Source of the DNA: Polytrichum commune
Lineage: Eukaryota; Streptophyta; Polytrichopsida; Polytrichales; Polytrichaceae
Assembly: GCA_950295325.1 (NCBI GenBank)
Contig: OX485807.1
Location: 26,323,666 to 26,387,665, forward strand
Length of the DNA stretch: 64,000 bases
Direction of reading: 5' to 3'
Shown: piece after piece, positions 1 through 11,758 of the stretch
How the letters are laid out: each line of letters opens with the position of its first letter
Position numbering within the stretch: the stretch's first letter is position 1
The notes under the pieces: model-generated
Told to the model about the DNA's origin: nothing
Database searches by the model: none
What the model saw: only the letters and a program-made list of their open reading frames with translations
Program-made: the position numbers and the translations under genes

Positions 1-879
1 GCAATCATGGCCACACAAACCCCCAACACGTGTAAATGGACAGAAAATATAGACATTGACAAAGAACTGTCCAACGAATTCTGGACAAATCCCTTAATCA
101 CAAACAAACAAAAATCATGCCTTATTAAATTCCGCACAGGAACATACATGGGTAATGCTAGAAAACAAATGTTTTTCGGTCACCAGAGGTACCCCTCTAT
201 CACGTGTCCCATATGCAATTCAAACGATCCAGACACTTGGCTACATGTACTACTGAAATGTAACCAACAACATATACACTCACTACGAATTAAAAGATAT
301 AACAAAGCAGTTGGAGAAATTAGGAAGCTCCTAATCTCGTCCGAAAAATCCCGATGTTTTACCCTCATGAATGCCGGTACCTTCAATAATAATCCCCAAG
401 AAAATATTGTCCCCAATTGGCTACTCCCCTGCGCATGTAACACACAAAGATGTCATTGCAATGCAAGGTTTCGCCCTGACATACTATGCGTCAAAGGATT
501 ACCATATCAAAATGACCCTCCCATCGACGTTGACCCTAACCTCACCATACAATTTATTGAATTCACATATTGTAACGACAGATTTTCCCCAGAAACTATA
601 GAAGCAAAAAACAACAAATACAAACCACTGATTGACAGTATCGCTTCCAGAGGATGGAAAATCGAACCACTTATTGTCCTCACAGCTGGGGCCCGAGCTA
701 CGGCCCACATCCCATCTATGAAAATACTAGAAGAAAATCTCAAAATACCCATGGTTACCATCAAAAATACCTTTAAAAACATTAATACTATTGCAATACA
801 ATATGCCATGTCCATCCTCCTACATAAGAGGAGACTTGAAAACCACCAACCGCTCCCCCAAAACTTAGACCCTCCATAA
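1..879 (+). CDS. LINE ORF C-terminus: zinc knuckle plus restriction-like endonuclease (partial)
   Basis: The open frame runs from the window edge; the first ATG is at 7 and the stop is TAA at 877-879. Numbering from that ATG (290 residues), a CCHC knuckle typical of the region after a LINE reverse transcriptase is visible (C67, C70, H80, C85), followed by a conserved basic stretch around R94-R97. A Cys-rich patch (C142, C144, C149, C151) precedes the endonuclease signature: R-P-D at 156-158, E185 in IEFTYCND, and a KxxKY motif at 201-205. This order (CCHC, then PD..E..KxxKY) is that of the restriction-like endonuclease of R2-type LINEs, which nicks target DNA to prime reverse transcription. 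The frame is undamaged, unlike the other two copies. ATG 7 is probably internal to a longer protein. Confidence 0.8.
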   Translation, partial: AIMATQTPNTCKWTENIDIDKELSNEFWTNPLITNKQKSCLIKFRTGTYMGNARKQMFFGHQRYPSITCPICNSNDPDTWLHVLLKCNQQHIHSLRIKRYNKAVGEIRKLLISSEKSRCFTLMNAGTFNNNPQENIVPNWLLPCACNTQRCHCNARFRPDILCVKGLPYQNDPPIDVDPNLTIQFIEFTYCNDRFSPETIEAKNNKYKPLIDSIASRGWKIEPLIVLTAGARATAHIPSMKILEENLKIPMVTIKNTFKNINTIAIQYAMSILLHKRRLENHQPLPQNLDPP

Positions 880-1038
880 AACCCAAAAACTTATATAATA
901 TCTTATATAATATCTAGTATCTACTTACAGCTCAGAATGAGGGACTGGTGCCGGTTGGTTGGTACAAATTTCTCGCCTTTTATTCACTTGCAGCACCAAG
1001 TCATGTGTTACATTTTAGACGATCATACGGACTCAAAT

Positions 1039-1102
1039 GGAATCGAACCCGGAACGTCTTAACTCAAACATCCTCCCACAACCAACCGAGGAATCATGAC
1101 TT
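1039..1102 (-). repeat. tRNA-like head (pol III B box), probable SINE in LINE 3' UTR
   Basis: On the minus strand 1050-1039 reads GGGTTCGATTCC, a perfect pol III B box. About 25-45 bases upstream (1075-1100) is a GGTTGGTTG-rich stretch that could be a decayed A box. The rest of a SINE would extend toward 940. The segment sits within LINE copy 1's 3' UTR and has no counterpart in copy 3, which is consistent with a secondary insertion. I could not define target duplications; a functional tRNA gene is unlikely because no cloverleaf is apparent. Confidence 0.4.
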
Positions 1103-1348
1103 GGCGTTCACTCTCATTACAAAAACACTAATTATCCTTAAAAGGCATGCACCTCCGTGGGCCATAATCGGCCCATGTTATTTGTTTCTCGGTTACTGTT
1201 TCTCGGTTACTATAGTGTCCATCCTCGAAAGAGGAGAGTAGTTTTGTCCCAGCTTCCCCATGTCCTGTGGACATCGGGTTGTTGGCATTACGAACGGACA
1301 CTCTATTCACGCCGGCCCCTAAAAGGGACCGGAGTTTCTATCTATCTA

Positions 1349-4300
1349 GGGAAAGAAAATTTTACATATTTGCCACATCATTGGAAAGGCGACTACATCA
1401 AGTCTAACATAAACAAGTAACTTCTACCTTCCCTGTCTCCCCAATTTAATTCTTCTCCTTTCCTCCTTCTTTGTAAATACGTATGTCCTCCTCTCCCTCC
1501 CTTCCTACCTTGTGTAATCCTCGGGCCTTTCTTTTCCTTCATACACAACAAGCACATTAAAGCTCAAGTAGATTCTCATATTATGTTCTTCATCATTACT
1601 TCAAACACTATGATAGCAATCAAACATAACGTCCATGATATAAAAAGACTTATGTTTTACCCTACAAACTTGTACCATAGGTGCCCATACAAAACTAGTT
1701 TCAAATGCGAAAAAAAATGTAAAGTTGAAGTGCACTCCACAAAACTAGAGTATGAGTTGGCTTTGAAAAAAAACACGTCACATGTGAATGTGATGTTTTC
1801 ACAAATATTGTGTTTTTACATGAAGTTTTCACCTTGCATATGCTACAAGAATACGAGTCACAAGTATTCATCCTTATGTCACTTGAAAATATGCAAATCT
1901 ATCACAGTCCTAGATTTGTATACTTATTTCACCAATGTAGGACAATTGCTCAAGACTTACATGCTTGTAGTGGTATTCAAAGTTCGGGAAGTTTTTAAAG
2001 CCTTAGTGGCTAATTGCCGGTAGTTGCTACGAAGGGTCGGATTTTTTCCAATTTACATCGGCAAGAGCCGGTCTTTTGTAAAATCAATCAGCCAATTGCC
2101 TATATTTTCGTATTTTCATTGGCCAATATCCAATTAAATGGAATTCATATCGGCACTAATTGTTTAAAAAATGTATGAAAAGTTATTAGAAATCATTTCT
2201 TAGTACAAAATCTTGAATAAGTGAAAAGAAAGGCATGTTCAAAACTTTAAATTTGAAGAGTTAATATCCTTGGCAGGAATTGAACCTAGCAATGCCTTCA
2301 CCGCTTGAGGGCCAAGGGTCCCCCAATTCTTCATAGAAGCTATTGGATTTGGTCATGGGAAGGTTGCATAATTCAAAAAGTTTAAGGTTTAGGGTACTTC
2401 CTCAAGTGCATCATCAGATGCCCAGACAAATAGCGCTATGGATTGCTATACAAATGGAGGCGCCGCCGCGGAGCAAGTTGCCGTTCATCTTCGAAGCCCT
2501 GACTGCATCCCTCGATACCTGCCTACACTCAGATACCCATGCTCATGACCCGGAGGGTGTCGGTTACCATTTCCCGGGTATCGACCAATATTTGAATACT
2601 TCTTCCGGCTGAAATCCAGTAACTCACAAGAAGAATCGGGTAATTGCCATAGGATTGAAATTACAGTTGGATTGCCATCCGATGGTTGGAAATTTGGACC
2701 GGCCATGAGAGGAAATCCATTGGCTGATAATGAACTAGCTGTCGGTTTTCCCCGACCATTGGTGGTATTTCACCATGATCTAGAACCCAATGCTCAAATC
2801 TTGATCCATATTCAAATCTTGGGGTTCTAGTTAAGTTGGCTCCCTAACTTGAATCCATTGTTCACGGCTCCCCACTCACCACTTAGCAATCCCCCTTATA
2901 AAATGGATATGAGTAAATTATCTTACTTTTTGGCTTGATGCAAGTTAAGCTACTATGTTCACTATGCTCATTCCATAAGTACATCGGTTGCATTTATACT
3001 TCCAAGAACTCAATCCATCTTCCATTATCATGACAATGTATGAGTTTTAAGAGTCATAAATGTATTGTTTACTGTCACCACACCTCTTGAACACAAATCT
3101 TTCTCAACCATCACAATTGTATGGTAACTAAGTACAACGTAACTTCTAAGCTAACTATAAGACTTGTGTGCTCTTACCACTAGACTATAAAATTTGTAAA
3201 TGTAGATCTAGAATCTACCACTTAGAGAAGGCACCTCTATAGAAAATTAAGCATAGTTGTGCGAAAACCAAGTACTTGTTTGGGGTTATTTATTGTAGGT
3301 TTTGAATGCTTTTGGATTCTTTAATCAGTTAAAAATCCTTTTTACCATCTTTTCCTCAACCCTGCAGGTATTTATAAATTCCATAATTGTGTAATGAATT
3401 GCACCTTGTTTTATTTACAAAAAGCCAGATTTTGGTTTTTTCCCTTGTGGTGTTGAAGTCTAGTTCCTTGTTTGTCGATGTTTGTTACGTAAAGGAAACC
3501 TAGCAAAATGATAAAACGTCTCAATGGTTTCAAGATGGCATGACTTTGTGATTGAGGGAGTTGTGCAAAACGACAATGGAAAGAGAAAACTAGATCAACG
3601 TTCTTCTAACCCATAAAAACCTATATTTTTCTTGTTTCATCCACCTCAGACCAAACTTCATCCACATTGGATTGACATTTCATTTATATGTCCAACAAAA
3701 ACCCCCCACCATTTTTTTTAATCATAGCTTAACTACCCCCTAAATGTACTCATCTTACCAAAAAAAAATTCATTCCAAATATTTAGATTATTTCACAAAA
3801 AGTATAGGAATGAATTAGTGCAATTAGAGTTGTGTATAATACATATGAACTACTTATGGATATATTTTAGAGTCTTATGTAGATCTAAAAGATATAAAGA
3901 AATATGTCTTACAAATATATTCCAGAGTACCTTTTCTCGCATGTTGTTTCCACATAAATCACCATTGAGCGCCCCTAAATTTACCATCTTCATAGATTGT
4001 AAAATTATGTAGCAGATGCAAACTACACCCATTATCCCAATTAGTGAGGGTGGTCCTCATTCCCAAAGCATGTACTATTTAGCCAAATCTCAAAGTTATT
4101 GAAGGTTAAAATTTGTATTGAGTAACATTGAATTCATAAATACATGCTCATTTACCATAGATATCAAGAAAATTAGTGTGTGTTAGTGAATAATGCCAAA
4201 TGTTGATACTTTCAGTGAATAGCGCCAAGAGCCGATACTTTCAATGAATAATGTCGCTATGAATAGTAATGTTAGTGATTAGTGATGGGATGAAGAATGC

Positions 4301-6314
4301 TTCCTATATCATTTGGTGGCACTAATTTCATGGCGTAAAGAGATTTAATATCACCTTCACTAATTCCCCACCTCGCTATTAGCCCTCCCTCAGTATTTGG
4401 AATAATCAATGTAGTGGTAAAGTGACATGGTTCTTGTAATAAAGATTTGTTGAGGTGGGTCTATGCTAGGGTCCAAGATCAAAGAAACTCTTAAATTGAA
4501 TGATCTTATTGATTAATTGCAAAATTTTGGACCCTAGTATAGTAGAGGCACCTATTCCCAATCAAGACCCCATCAGCAATCTATAGGATACCGGAATTTT
4601 AATGAAGCCTGAACTAATAGTACCATGACACATGTTCTAGTTTAGAGTGCTAAAGTGAGGAGGAGTGAGCGGTTATGACCAAAAAAACTAGATATTGGTA
4701 ACATGTTTGGGCCAACCTTCATCTTCAAAAATCATAGTAATCTCAATTTAAGGAATAAAATTACCAACAAATATTTAAAAAATGAAATCCTCCTGGTTCT
4801 ATTATCCCACACGGGAAGAATTTGTAGCACCTTACACTTCTCTAGATCTGGCGCAAAATATCTTAAGTGACTGGTTATGAGTGCCTCTGCTCTAGTTTAT
4901 ACTTGGGTCCATGTCCAGGGTATGAAAAAACGAAGTGCCACCAATGTAGCACCACATTTCCCACCAAATCTTGGTGATTCCTGCTGCAAAAAAATACTCC
5001 GAGGTTGACAAACCGATCTTCAAACTTGGATCCAATATCGAGTCCAAAAGTATGGTCTAATTAAGTGGTAATATGGATCCCAAGTTTCTTGGGCTTGGAC
5101 CCGGACCCTAATGACCTGGCCCTAATATAAACCACCCTTTGGAAGTTGGCACTTAGTCGTAAGAGCATTATTGTTAGAGCTTAATTACTCAGCACAATCC
5201 TCAGTAAAGTTTAATAGCATTTGATTGGAAGACATTAAATGCCTATTAAAGATGTCATTCTTGCTGATAGAATCAATCACTTAAGGCCATAAAACTAAAT
5301 GTGATGCCCACACTTATAGGTTGGTGCCATTTGTATTCATGTATAGTTAAGGTCTCTCACTAGAGTCATCTAATGCTGACATGGATGGGATCTATATTTT
5401 TTACACAAACGGATTTTAGGTTTAAGGCTGAGGCATCTATAAATAAGGAGTTTGCATATGTTTAGGAGGAGTCATCGCAGGGAATTATTTTTCTTGCAAA
5501 AAGAAACCAATTCTAAGGAGATTGCAGATATTTAAAATTTAAAATCGTGAATATGGAAATTGCTACAAATTTTGAAGCGGTAAAAGTTAGGGTAGCACAC
5601 AGTGGATTAGGTCAGCCTATACTTGCTCATCTATATTCTAATACTTGGCTATGACTGTCAAAATTCTTATGACGGTAATCACAAGTTGCCACCACATAAA
5701 CCTCAACTTTGTTCACCTAAAAAAATATAGATGTCCTCCATGTGGACAATACATGACCCTAGTAAGCGGGTAAATGGACTTGGTCCACTATGGATGCCTT
5801 GACTTTATGTAGTGGCGGCTTGTGATTGATTAGCCTCTTAAGAATTCTCATAACTATCGTAGCCAAGAATTAGCATTTAGATGAGCGGTTATGGGTTAAC
5901 GTATAGATCGACCGTGTGTTACCCTAAACTTTCTTGCTTCAAAATTTGTAGCAATTTCTATATTCATGAAGGAAAAAAAAGTATTTCTTGCATTCTCCTC
6001 ATAGCATTTTTCTCTTCACAAGGAAAATAATTCATTGCTATTTCTCATCCTAAACACATGCCAATTTTCATTTTTAATTGGTTATAGATGCCTCAACCTT
6101 GGCAAACCTACTTTTGAAAGAAGCAAGTTTCGATATTTCTTAAGATTTTAAGTTGCAATAGGGAACGTATATTATTTTACTCACTACAAGGATCACGGTC
6201 GTTACCATTGGTTAAGTTCATCCCTACAAGGTTAAGGCTTCATTTACATGGACAAAGCACTGCTATGCAACCACTAGACGATAACTTGATCTACTAGAGT
6301 GGTAGGCGTAGACA
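1349..6314. other. Gene-free repeat-rich stretch
   Basis: I see no convincing gene here. Open frames such as 1583-2023 have no recognisable domain and a base composition like the flanks. Minus-strand 2340-2275 has a tRNA-like GGTTCAATTCC box with an upstream CAAGCGG stretch, so it may be another SINE remnant. A short GC-rich patch lies at 2455-2600. Around 4180-4260 there are repeated 'gatactttcaatgaata'-like words shared with 37670-37760 and 60850-60960. The rest is decayed AT-rich sequence. Confidence 0.5.
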
Positions 6315-6585
6315 AACAAACAAATAAATTACCAACATTGGGAAATCTGATGTGAAATTAAGCTTGTTGGCTTTACCTTGCCCAAGAATCCTCTTGGTGC
6401 AGGGTGGGGTTTATTGTCTACCTCGCAATGGGTGGGCCTTTGGCTTCCTACCTATTTAGCTAATTTATTATGTTAAGGAGAGAGAAGATTTCACAACGGG
6501 AATCAAACCACCAACCACTCCATTTGGAAATGGGTACCTCTCCACTATCACCCAGTAGTTTAGGGTCATCTTGGACCAATTTTTA
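6315..6585 (-). mobile_element. tRNA-derived SINE, family S2, copy 1
   Basis: This is one of three copies (the others are at 45522-45784 and 52648-52917) sharing a block containing 'ggtgcagggtggggttta'. On the minus strand the head starts with an A-box-like TGGGTGATAGTGG and a degenerate B box (TTTGATTCCC), as in tRNA-derived SINEs. The 3' end on the minus strand runs into a TTTG/TTTA-rich tail. Such elements are transcribed by RNA polymerase III and moved by LINE enzymes. Confidence 0.65.
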
Positions 6586-6660
6586 GTGGCCACATAGCAA
6601 TGATTTGTCTATGTGATCATTGTAGTGTCTTGAGACTTTGTGAAATTAATTGTGTGTTGA

Positions 6661-6684
6661 GGAGGGGGGGGGGGGGGGGAGGGG
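6661..6684 (+). repeat. Poly-G tract
   Basis: A run of about 17 G with single A interruptions on each side (GGA, then G17, then AGGGG). It could form a G-quadruplex and is prone to length variation and sequencing error. No gene is adjacent. Confidence 0.9.
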
Positions 6685-7172
6685 CATCATCACATTAGAA
6701 GAGAACTTGTCCATTACAACCATCCGTTGCAACTTGTATATGGCAAACTCGTGGCAAAAAAATGCATAAATAAATCTATTGTTGATGATTGGAAGTTTTT
6801 GGTTGCATGATTTGGACAATTAACAACCAAATCCCTCCGGTTGCCCATCAACTTAATTTAAGTATGCAATTTCTTTATGAGTGTCAATGGACAAGTTGCA
6901 ATAGATGGTTTTGATGGACAAGTTCTCCTCTAGTGCTAACTCTTTGTGTAGAGGTGTTACTCTCAATGGTATGATACATTGAGGGTCCTAAGTATTCTAT
7001 AAGTATATCCCCATGTGTATCATTCATTCATTACATTATTAATTTACATAGTATGTTTTGGTGTATTTCCCACATGCTCCAACTTTTGATGGTGCATTTT
7101 GCACAGCTCACTAGTACACAAATTCACAAACAATTTGTCAAATTTGTAAATGTCAACTATCTTGTGCTAGTA

Positions 7173-7755
7173 GGGGTTGTGTACACCATGGACCAAGAAG
7201 TTGTCCCAAGCCCCTGTAAAATTTGTGGTTGGCCGTTAAACTCATCCCAGGCCTGCTTCGGTTTACACCAACAAAAAACATGTTAGAGTGACCATGGAGT
7301 TTGAGGTCCCCAACAGACATATTCTAAGGCCTGCATTATCTAATGACATGGTCCCACGGGTTTTGCGGTGGGAGTGGCAAAAGATGTGCTATGGTAGAAA
7401 AGGTTGGGACCCATGACATAGAAGAGTCGTTATAATAAATTATTCAAGATATTTTTTATGGGGAAGGGAAAATGAAGTCAAGAGAGGACAAGAGAATGGT
7501 CAAACTTGAATTTTATTTGTTCAAAATTTCCTTTTTTAGACATATATTAAAAAAATCAGCACATTCACTTTTTGGTGCATGATCATTCTTCTTGGTCCAC
7601 ATTCGGTTTACACCTAGTGAGGGGCCCAAAGGCTTTGTAAAATCAAAATTTTAAGACATTGAATCATGGAAGTTGGACCACCAAGTCAGACCATGGAAAA
7701 AGGCCTTCCTCCATGGTCCAACTTCATGGTCCATGGTCCGGTGTAGACCGGCACT
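7173..7755 (+). mobile_element. Tourist-like MITE, family T2, copy a
   Basis: The ends are inverted relatives: GGGGTTGTGTACACCATGGA at the left, and a right end reading CCATGGTCCGGTGTAGACC. The body matches copies at 17996-19120, 23916-24491 and 61277-61856. Family members are flanked by TTA or TAA, as in non-autonomous PIF/Harbinger elements. In this copy the flanks are imperfect (TAG on both sides). The open frame 7053-7286 overlaps the left end and is not a gene. Confidence 0.75.
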
Positions 7756-9210
7756 TAGTCTAAGAAACTTCTTAATATTATACTTATTTCCAAATTGTAT
7801 TCATCTCTTAGACATGGGGGTCACATGAACAAATCAAAGACAATCGAAATCATTTAGTGCAAATCTTCAATACAACCGTGTAAGGTAAGTGGTCTCGAAC
7901 AACGTTCTCATGTTCTCACACAATGATGAGACCGAAGACCCAAATCCCTCTCAAACCTAAACCCAAATCAAAAACGATATGTGGACCTTCAAATAGACTC
8001 AACCGTTAGATCTGGACCATCGAAGTGGCCAAAGGCTAGTACAATAGATGTAGGAGATTGAAATTAGCATTATCAACTCAATTAAGTTACATTGAAATTT
8101 GCACGATCGATAGATAGGTGGTGAAAGTCTCCGCAATATGGACAAAGATGCCTCTCATCAATGTCCGAAGAGAATATGATCTTCTTTTTGGTTGTACGAA
8201 TGAGGACATGTGGAAAGCCGTGCACCATCCCCATTGGAAATTTTGGATACCCTAGCTAGCTAGGTAGAAGAGAAGTTACTCTCAATCATTGAGATAGCTA
8301 GCTAGGAGTGTTTTTGGTTGGAGCTAGAAGAAGAAGAAGAAGAAGTATACTAGCTTATCCGGATATCACCAAGTTCTTCACACCTTATATATATAGGAGA
8401 AAGTCTTCACAAAAAGCTATATACGAATGCATGGAGTTGGAGTAAGTTAAAACAAAAGAGTCGGTCGGAACTCACCGGCCATGAGGCCAAACCCTCCTTG
8501 ACTTGACCTACTTATTAGGTACTTATTAGCAGTGGTGATTTTTCACAAGGTCCCTAACATGTCCAGGGATATATTCATAAAAAAAAACATTTCCAGTGGA
8601 CATGTTCTTAGAAAATGAACCGGTTTTTGGACGTGTCAAATTCACTTTGGACGGGTTCTAAAATTAACAATTTTTTTGATAATTTTTTTCCAAAAAAATA
8701 AATGGTACAAGTATCAGTTACATTATGTCATATATGACATGTGAATATAAGCATAGTGCAATCAAATCACTAATACCCAATCAATATATCAATCTTGAAG
8801 TGCTTGATTCACCTACATACATTAATTCATCAACCACAAATTTTAGAATGAAGTATACTGGAAAGATGAGAATCGATAGCAAAAGATAGATAACTGACAA
8901 ACATTGAAGGCATAATTTGTCAAGATCCTATTGTTTCCAAGTGCAACCAGTCACATGTTGACATCTTTCGGGGTTTTTTTAAAAAAAATTTACCAACATT
9001 GTAAGAGACTTATTTATACCTCTTGCGGGACATGTATTTTCATTTTCAAACTGGTTTTGGGACATATTGTTTTTTCTTTAACCTTCGCATGGACGGGATG
9101 GTTTAGAAATTACTGGTTTGGGGACGGGTTGCATTTTTTTTTGCCTTTCAATTCAAGGTTTTTGGATGTGGACATGCAAAAACTTTGTGAAAAATCAGCC
9201 CTGCTTATTA
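7756..9210. other. Gene-free stretch
   Basis: No gene is recognised. A (GAA)5 run lies at about 8330-8346. Near 8915-8970 is one member of a dispersed motif containing 'caagtccaaccggttacatg' (others near 21370, 22575 and 43845). The open frame 8931-9356 runs into the MITE at 9211 and has no domain. Confidence 0.5.
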
Positions 9211-9597
9211 GGGCCACTTCATACACGAGACTGAGAGCCCGTGACCATCACACTTCAAGCACTCTCATTGGTGGAGAAGGCAGAGCCGGTCCAAGTTCGC
9301 TACCTCACACTACGCTTGAGGGACCAACGGAGTATGTGAATGCAAGATGGGTATAAAGGCTACATGGATTCCTACATGATATCGAATGGATCATGTTTCA
9401 TGGTCACTTGGATTGTTTTCAAAAACCGCCTCTTGGGGGTAGGGCCTAACATGAAACGGGGAGACCCTGGCACTCCAAATGCTCACACCCGTTGGTTTTT
9501 CCTATTTTATCATGTGTGGGGATCCGCATGAATAGAAATTCATTGAAATGGCATTTGGTTGAGGTTCCAGTCACATTTTGACTTCACATTTGGTTGA
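9211..9597 (-). mobile_element. Tourist-like MITE, family T1, copy A (truncated)
   Basis: It starts after a TTA with GGGCCACTTCATACACGAGA, the family's terminal repeat, and runs through the conserved body to about 9597, where the far end is lost. It is in opposite orientation to copy B, which begins 34 bases downstream. Confidence 0.8.
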
Positions 9598-9630
9598 GTG
9601 GCCTACATGGAAACTCACACTAAGTGCTTA

Positions 9631-10124
9631 GGGCCACTTCACACACAAGGTAAGAGTTGTGACCATGAAATTGTGAGAGCCCAAAAGAAAGTGTCCAAAG
9701 GCCGTCCCAAGACACCTCCAAAATCATGTAGTGTGGTCACAGATCCTCAAGTCTAGTGTGAAGTCAAAATGTGACCGGACCCTCAACCAAATGCTACTTC
9801 AATGAATTTCTATTCATGCGAGGTCCTCAACCACGATAAAATAGAACAAATCAATGGTTGTGAGCGTTCATAGTGCCATGGTCTTCCAGTTTCATGTTAG
9901 GCCTATTTCCAAGAGGTGGTTTATGAAAATGGTCCAAGTGACCATGAAACATGATCCATTGGATGACATGTAGGAATCCATGTAGACTTTACGTCCATCT
10001 TGCATTCACATACTCCATTGGTCCCTCAAGTGTAGTGTGAGGCGAACTTGGACCGGCTCCGCCTATTCCACCAATGAGAGTGCTTAATGATCACATGCTC
10101 TCAGTCTCATGTGTGAAGTGGCCC
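9631..10124 (+). mobile_element. Tourist-like MITE, family T1, copy B (complete)
   Basis: It is bounded by TTA at 9628-9630 and TTA at 10125-10127. The ends are GGGCCACTTCACACACAAGG and its inverted partner ending TGTGTGAAGTGGCCC. Length is 494 bp with no coding capacity. A 3-bp TTA duplication and GGGCC-type ends are features of PIF/Harbinger-derived Tourist MITEs. With copy A it makes a large imperfect inverted repeat. Confidence 0.9.
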
Positions 10125-11100
10125 TTAGTGACCAGCACTTTGTAGATGTATAAGTGATTTAGTGGGTGCATGGAAGTCTAGCATTTTATGAAAACGGCCT
10201 TCCACATTCTAGTAGGCCACCATAATGTGGTTGGTTGGAAGGTTGTGCTTATGTATATGAGAACACCTCTAATCCACTATTATCTAGAATGTAGTGGTCA
10301 AGTGGCCTACATGAAAACTCACCCTTACTCCCTCCCACTTCTAGACTCCGGAAGCAATCACTTTGGGGACGGAAATGGCTCAACATTCACGGCAAGGTAG
10401 ATGGGTTTAAATGGTTACTTTTTGTTACTAGCACACTTCTCCTTGGATACAAAACACGAGATCATGTTAGTACAAGATGGTTAGCAAATCCAATCAAGAC
10501 CATAATTGCTTTCCTCGTAATTTTTGGAGCTCGTATGCATATTTTATTCATTCTCAAAGTGAAGATTCTCATGCTTATTAGATGCTCAAATAGGCTTAGA
10601 AAGGTTGATGATTATTATATTTTGAGCACATGATTCCAATCTCTTTTATATATATGTATTTTTGGTATCTGTTCTTGGAGCCATACCAAGCCACATACTG
10701 CTCAATTAGAGGTGCCTTAATAAGAAAATAATTGAATAAAGGACGGGGGAGGGGGGCGGCTGGCAAAAAATGTAGGAACTACGTGCTATAAAGTATAGGG
10801 TCTAATATACTTATTGTAGATTAAAGTTGTATAATAGTTACATGTAACATAGGGTGCTCTAGGTGTGAAACATTATTATATGCAATGTTACGATATGCAT
10901 TTGACTTAACATCGTAAATTTACCTAAGTGGTACATATAAAGTATCATGGAAATAAGGGGCTAGATATGAAAATCCATATACCTTAAATCTCAATTACGG
11001 AGGATTGTGATAAACCCGGATTAAAAGATTTGATGTTGGATTATGCAAGAAAACAAGACTAACCATATTTGGTTGTACTTAGCATGTAAGAAAATGATGT
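10125..11100. other. Gene-free stretch with reversed R1 repeat
   Basis: The part from about 10395 to 10590 is a reverse-complement copy of the R1 repeat seen complete at 20875-21246. The remainder is AT-rich, with a G-rich patch at about 10743-10760. No gene is seen. Confidence 0.5.
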
Positions 11101-11102
11101 TT

Positions 11103-11489
11103 GGAGTCAGACAACTCCATAGAAATAATTGGGTTCAAACAACCGAAGAGAGAATGGTGCACAAGGGCTATACAACTCATGAAGGAATTGTGCATGGGAG
11201 TTAGACAACTCCCGATTGGAGATCTTTGTGGAGTTAGACAACTCCAACAAGGAATTAGACACTTCCAACTGGGCTTTAGACACCTCCCTTTGAAAGACCT
11301 TGTGCTAATATTATACAACTCTTAGCGGATGGATGTTATTCGTTGGAGCTAGACAACTCTCAATGAATAAACATAGTTGGAATTAGACAGTTCCGACTAG
11401 AAGAACAAAATGATTTGACAAAGTTGGAATTAGACAATTCCAATCATAAGAATGGATGAATGCATCAAGTTGGAATTAGACAATTATAA
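11103..11489 (+). repeat. Cluster of short covarying hairpins, loop AGAC
   Basis: At least eight units of the form stem-AGAC-stem occur at irregular spacing. Clear ones are 11196-11213 (GGGAGTT / AACTCCC), 11230-11245 (GGAGTT / AACTCC), 11379-11394 (GGAATT / AGTTCC) and 11424-11443 (TTGGAATT / AATTCCAA, eight perfect pairs). Degenerate ones are at 11103-11118, 11251-11266, 11271-11287, 11345-11360 and 11470-11489. The loop stays constant while both stem arms change together. Open frames across the cluster on either strand reflect the repeat and are not recognisable proteins. Confidence 0.8.
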
Positions 11490-11758
11490 TTAGAGGATTG
11501 TTATAGAGCCAAAAGATAAGATAAAATCATAAGGCAAAATGAACTATGTATATAGGTAAGGAAGCTTTAGTCTAAATATAATATAAATTGAGATTTCTAG
11601 AAGTATCTTTTAGATAACATGTATAAAGATGGATAAGATTAGGAGTGCCTTTGAGTATAAGAGAGAGCTTAGGGGAGGGGAGATGATCATCTTTGGTCTC
11701 TCCTATGGTTTGGGTGGTTTGACCCCACATACACATAGCACACCCAACCCCATATTGG

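Larger units (their letters stand above)
1..1348 (+). mobile_element. RLE-type LINE copy 1, 3' half with 3' UTR and tail
   Basis: This is the 3' part of a non-LTR retrotransposon. It holds the end of the ORF (to 879), then a 3' UTR that ends in a stem-loop (1312-1332) and a short (TCTA)3 tail (1337-1348). The 5' part, including any reverse transcriptase domain, lies left of the window. The segment 1190-1348 matches the 3' UTR of copy 3 (about 49820-49950) and, reverse-complemented, the 3' half of the SINE at 48428-48805. A tRNA-like promoter box (1039-1050) inside the UTR suggests a nested SINE. I am sure of the LINE identity, less so of the exact 3' end. Confidence 0.85.

Noticed and set aside
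1039-1102. Functional tRNA gene
   Set aside because: Only a B box is convincing; there is no acceptor stem or anticodon arm.
1583-2023. 146-codon open frame
   Set aside because: No domain, lysine- and cysteine-rich low-quality composition, and no flanking signals of a gene.
11103-11489. CRISPR array or coding repeats
   Set aside because: Units are unevenly spaced and are palindromes with covarying arms. The host is a plant, and frames have no protein signature.
11103-11489. Cluster of auxin response elements
   Set aside because: TGTCT cores are present in each unit, but no gene lies close by and the paired arms are not explained.
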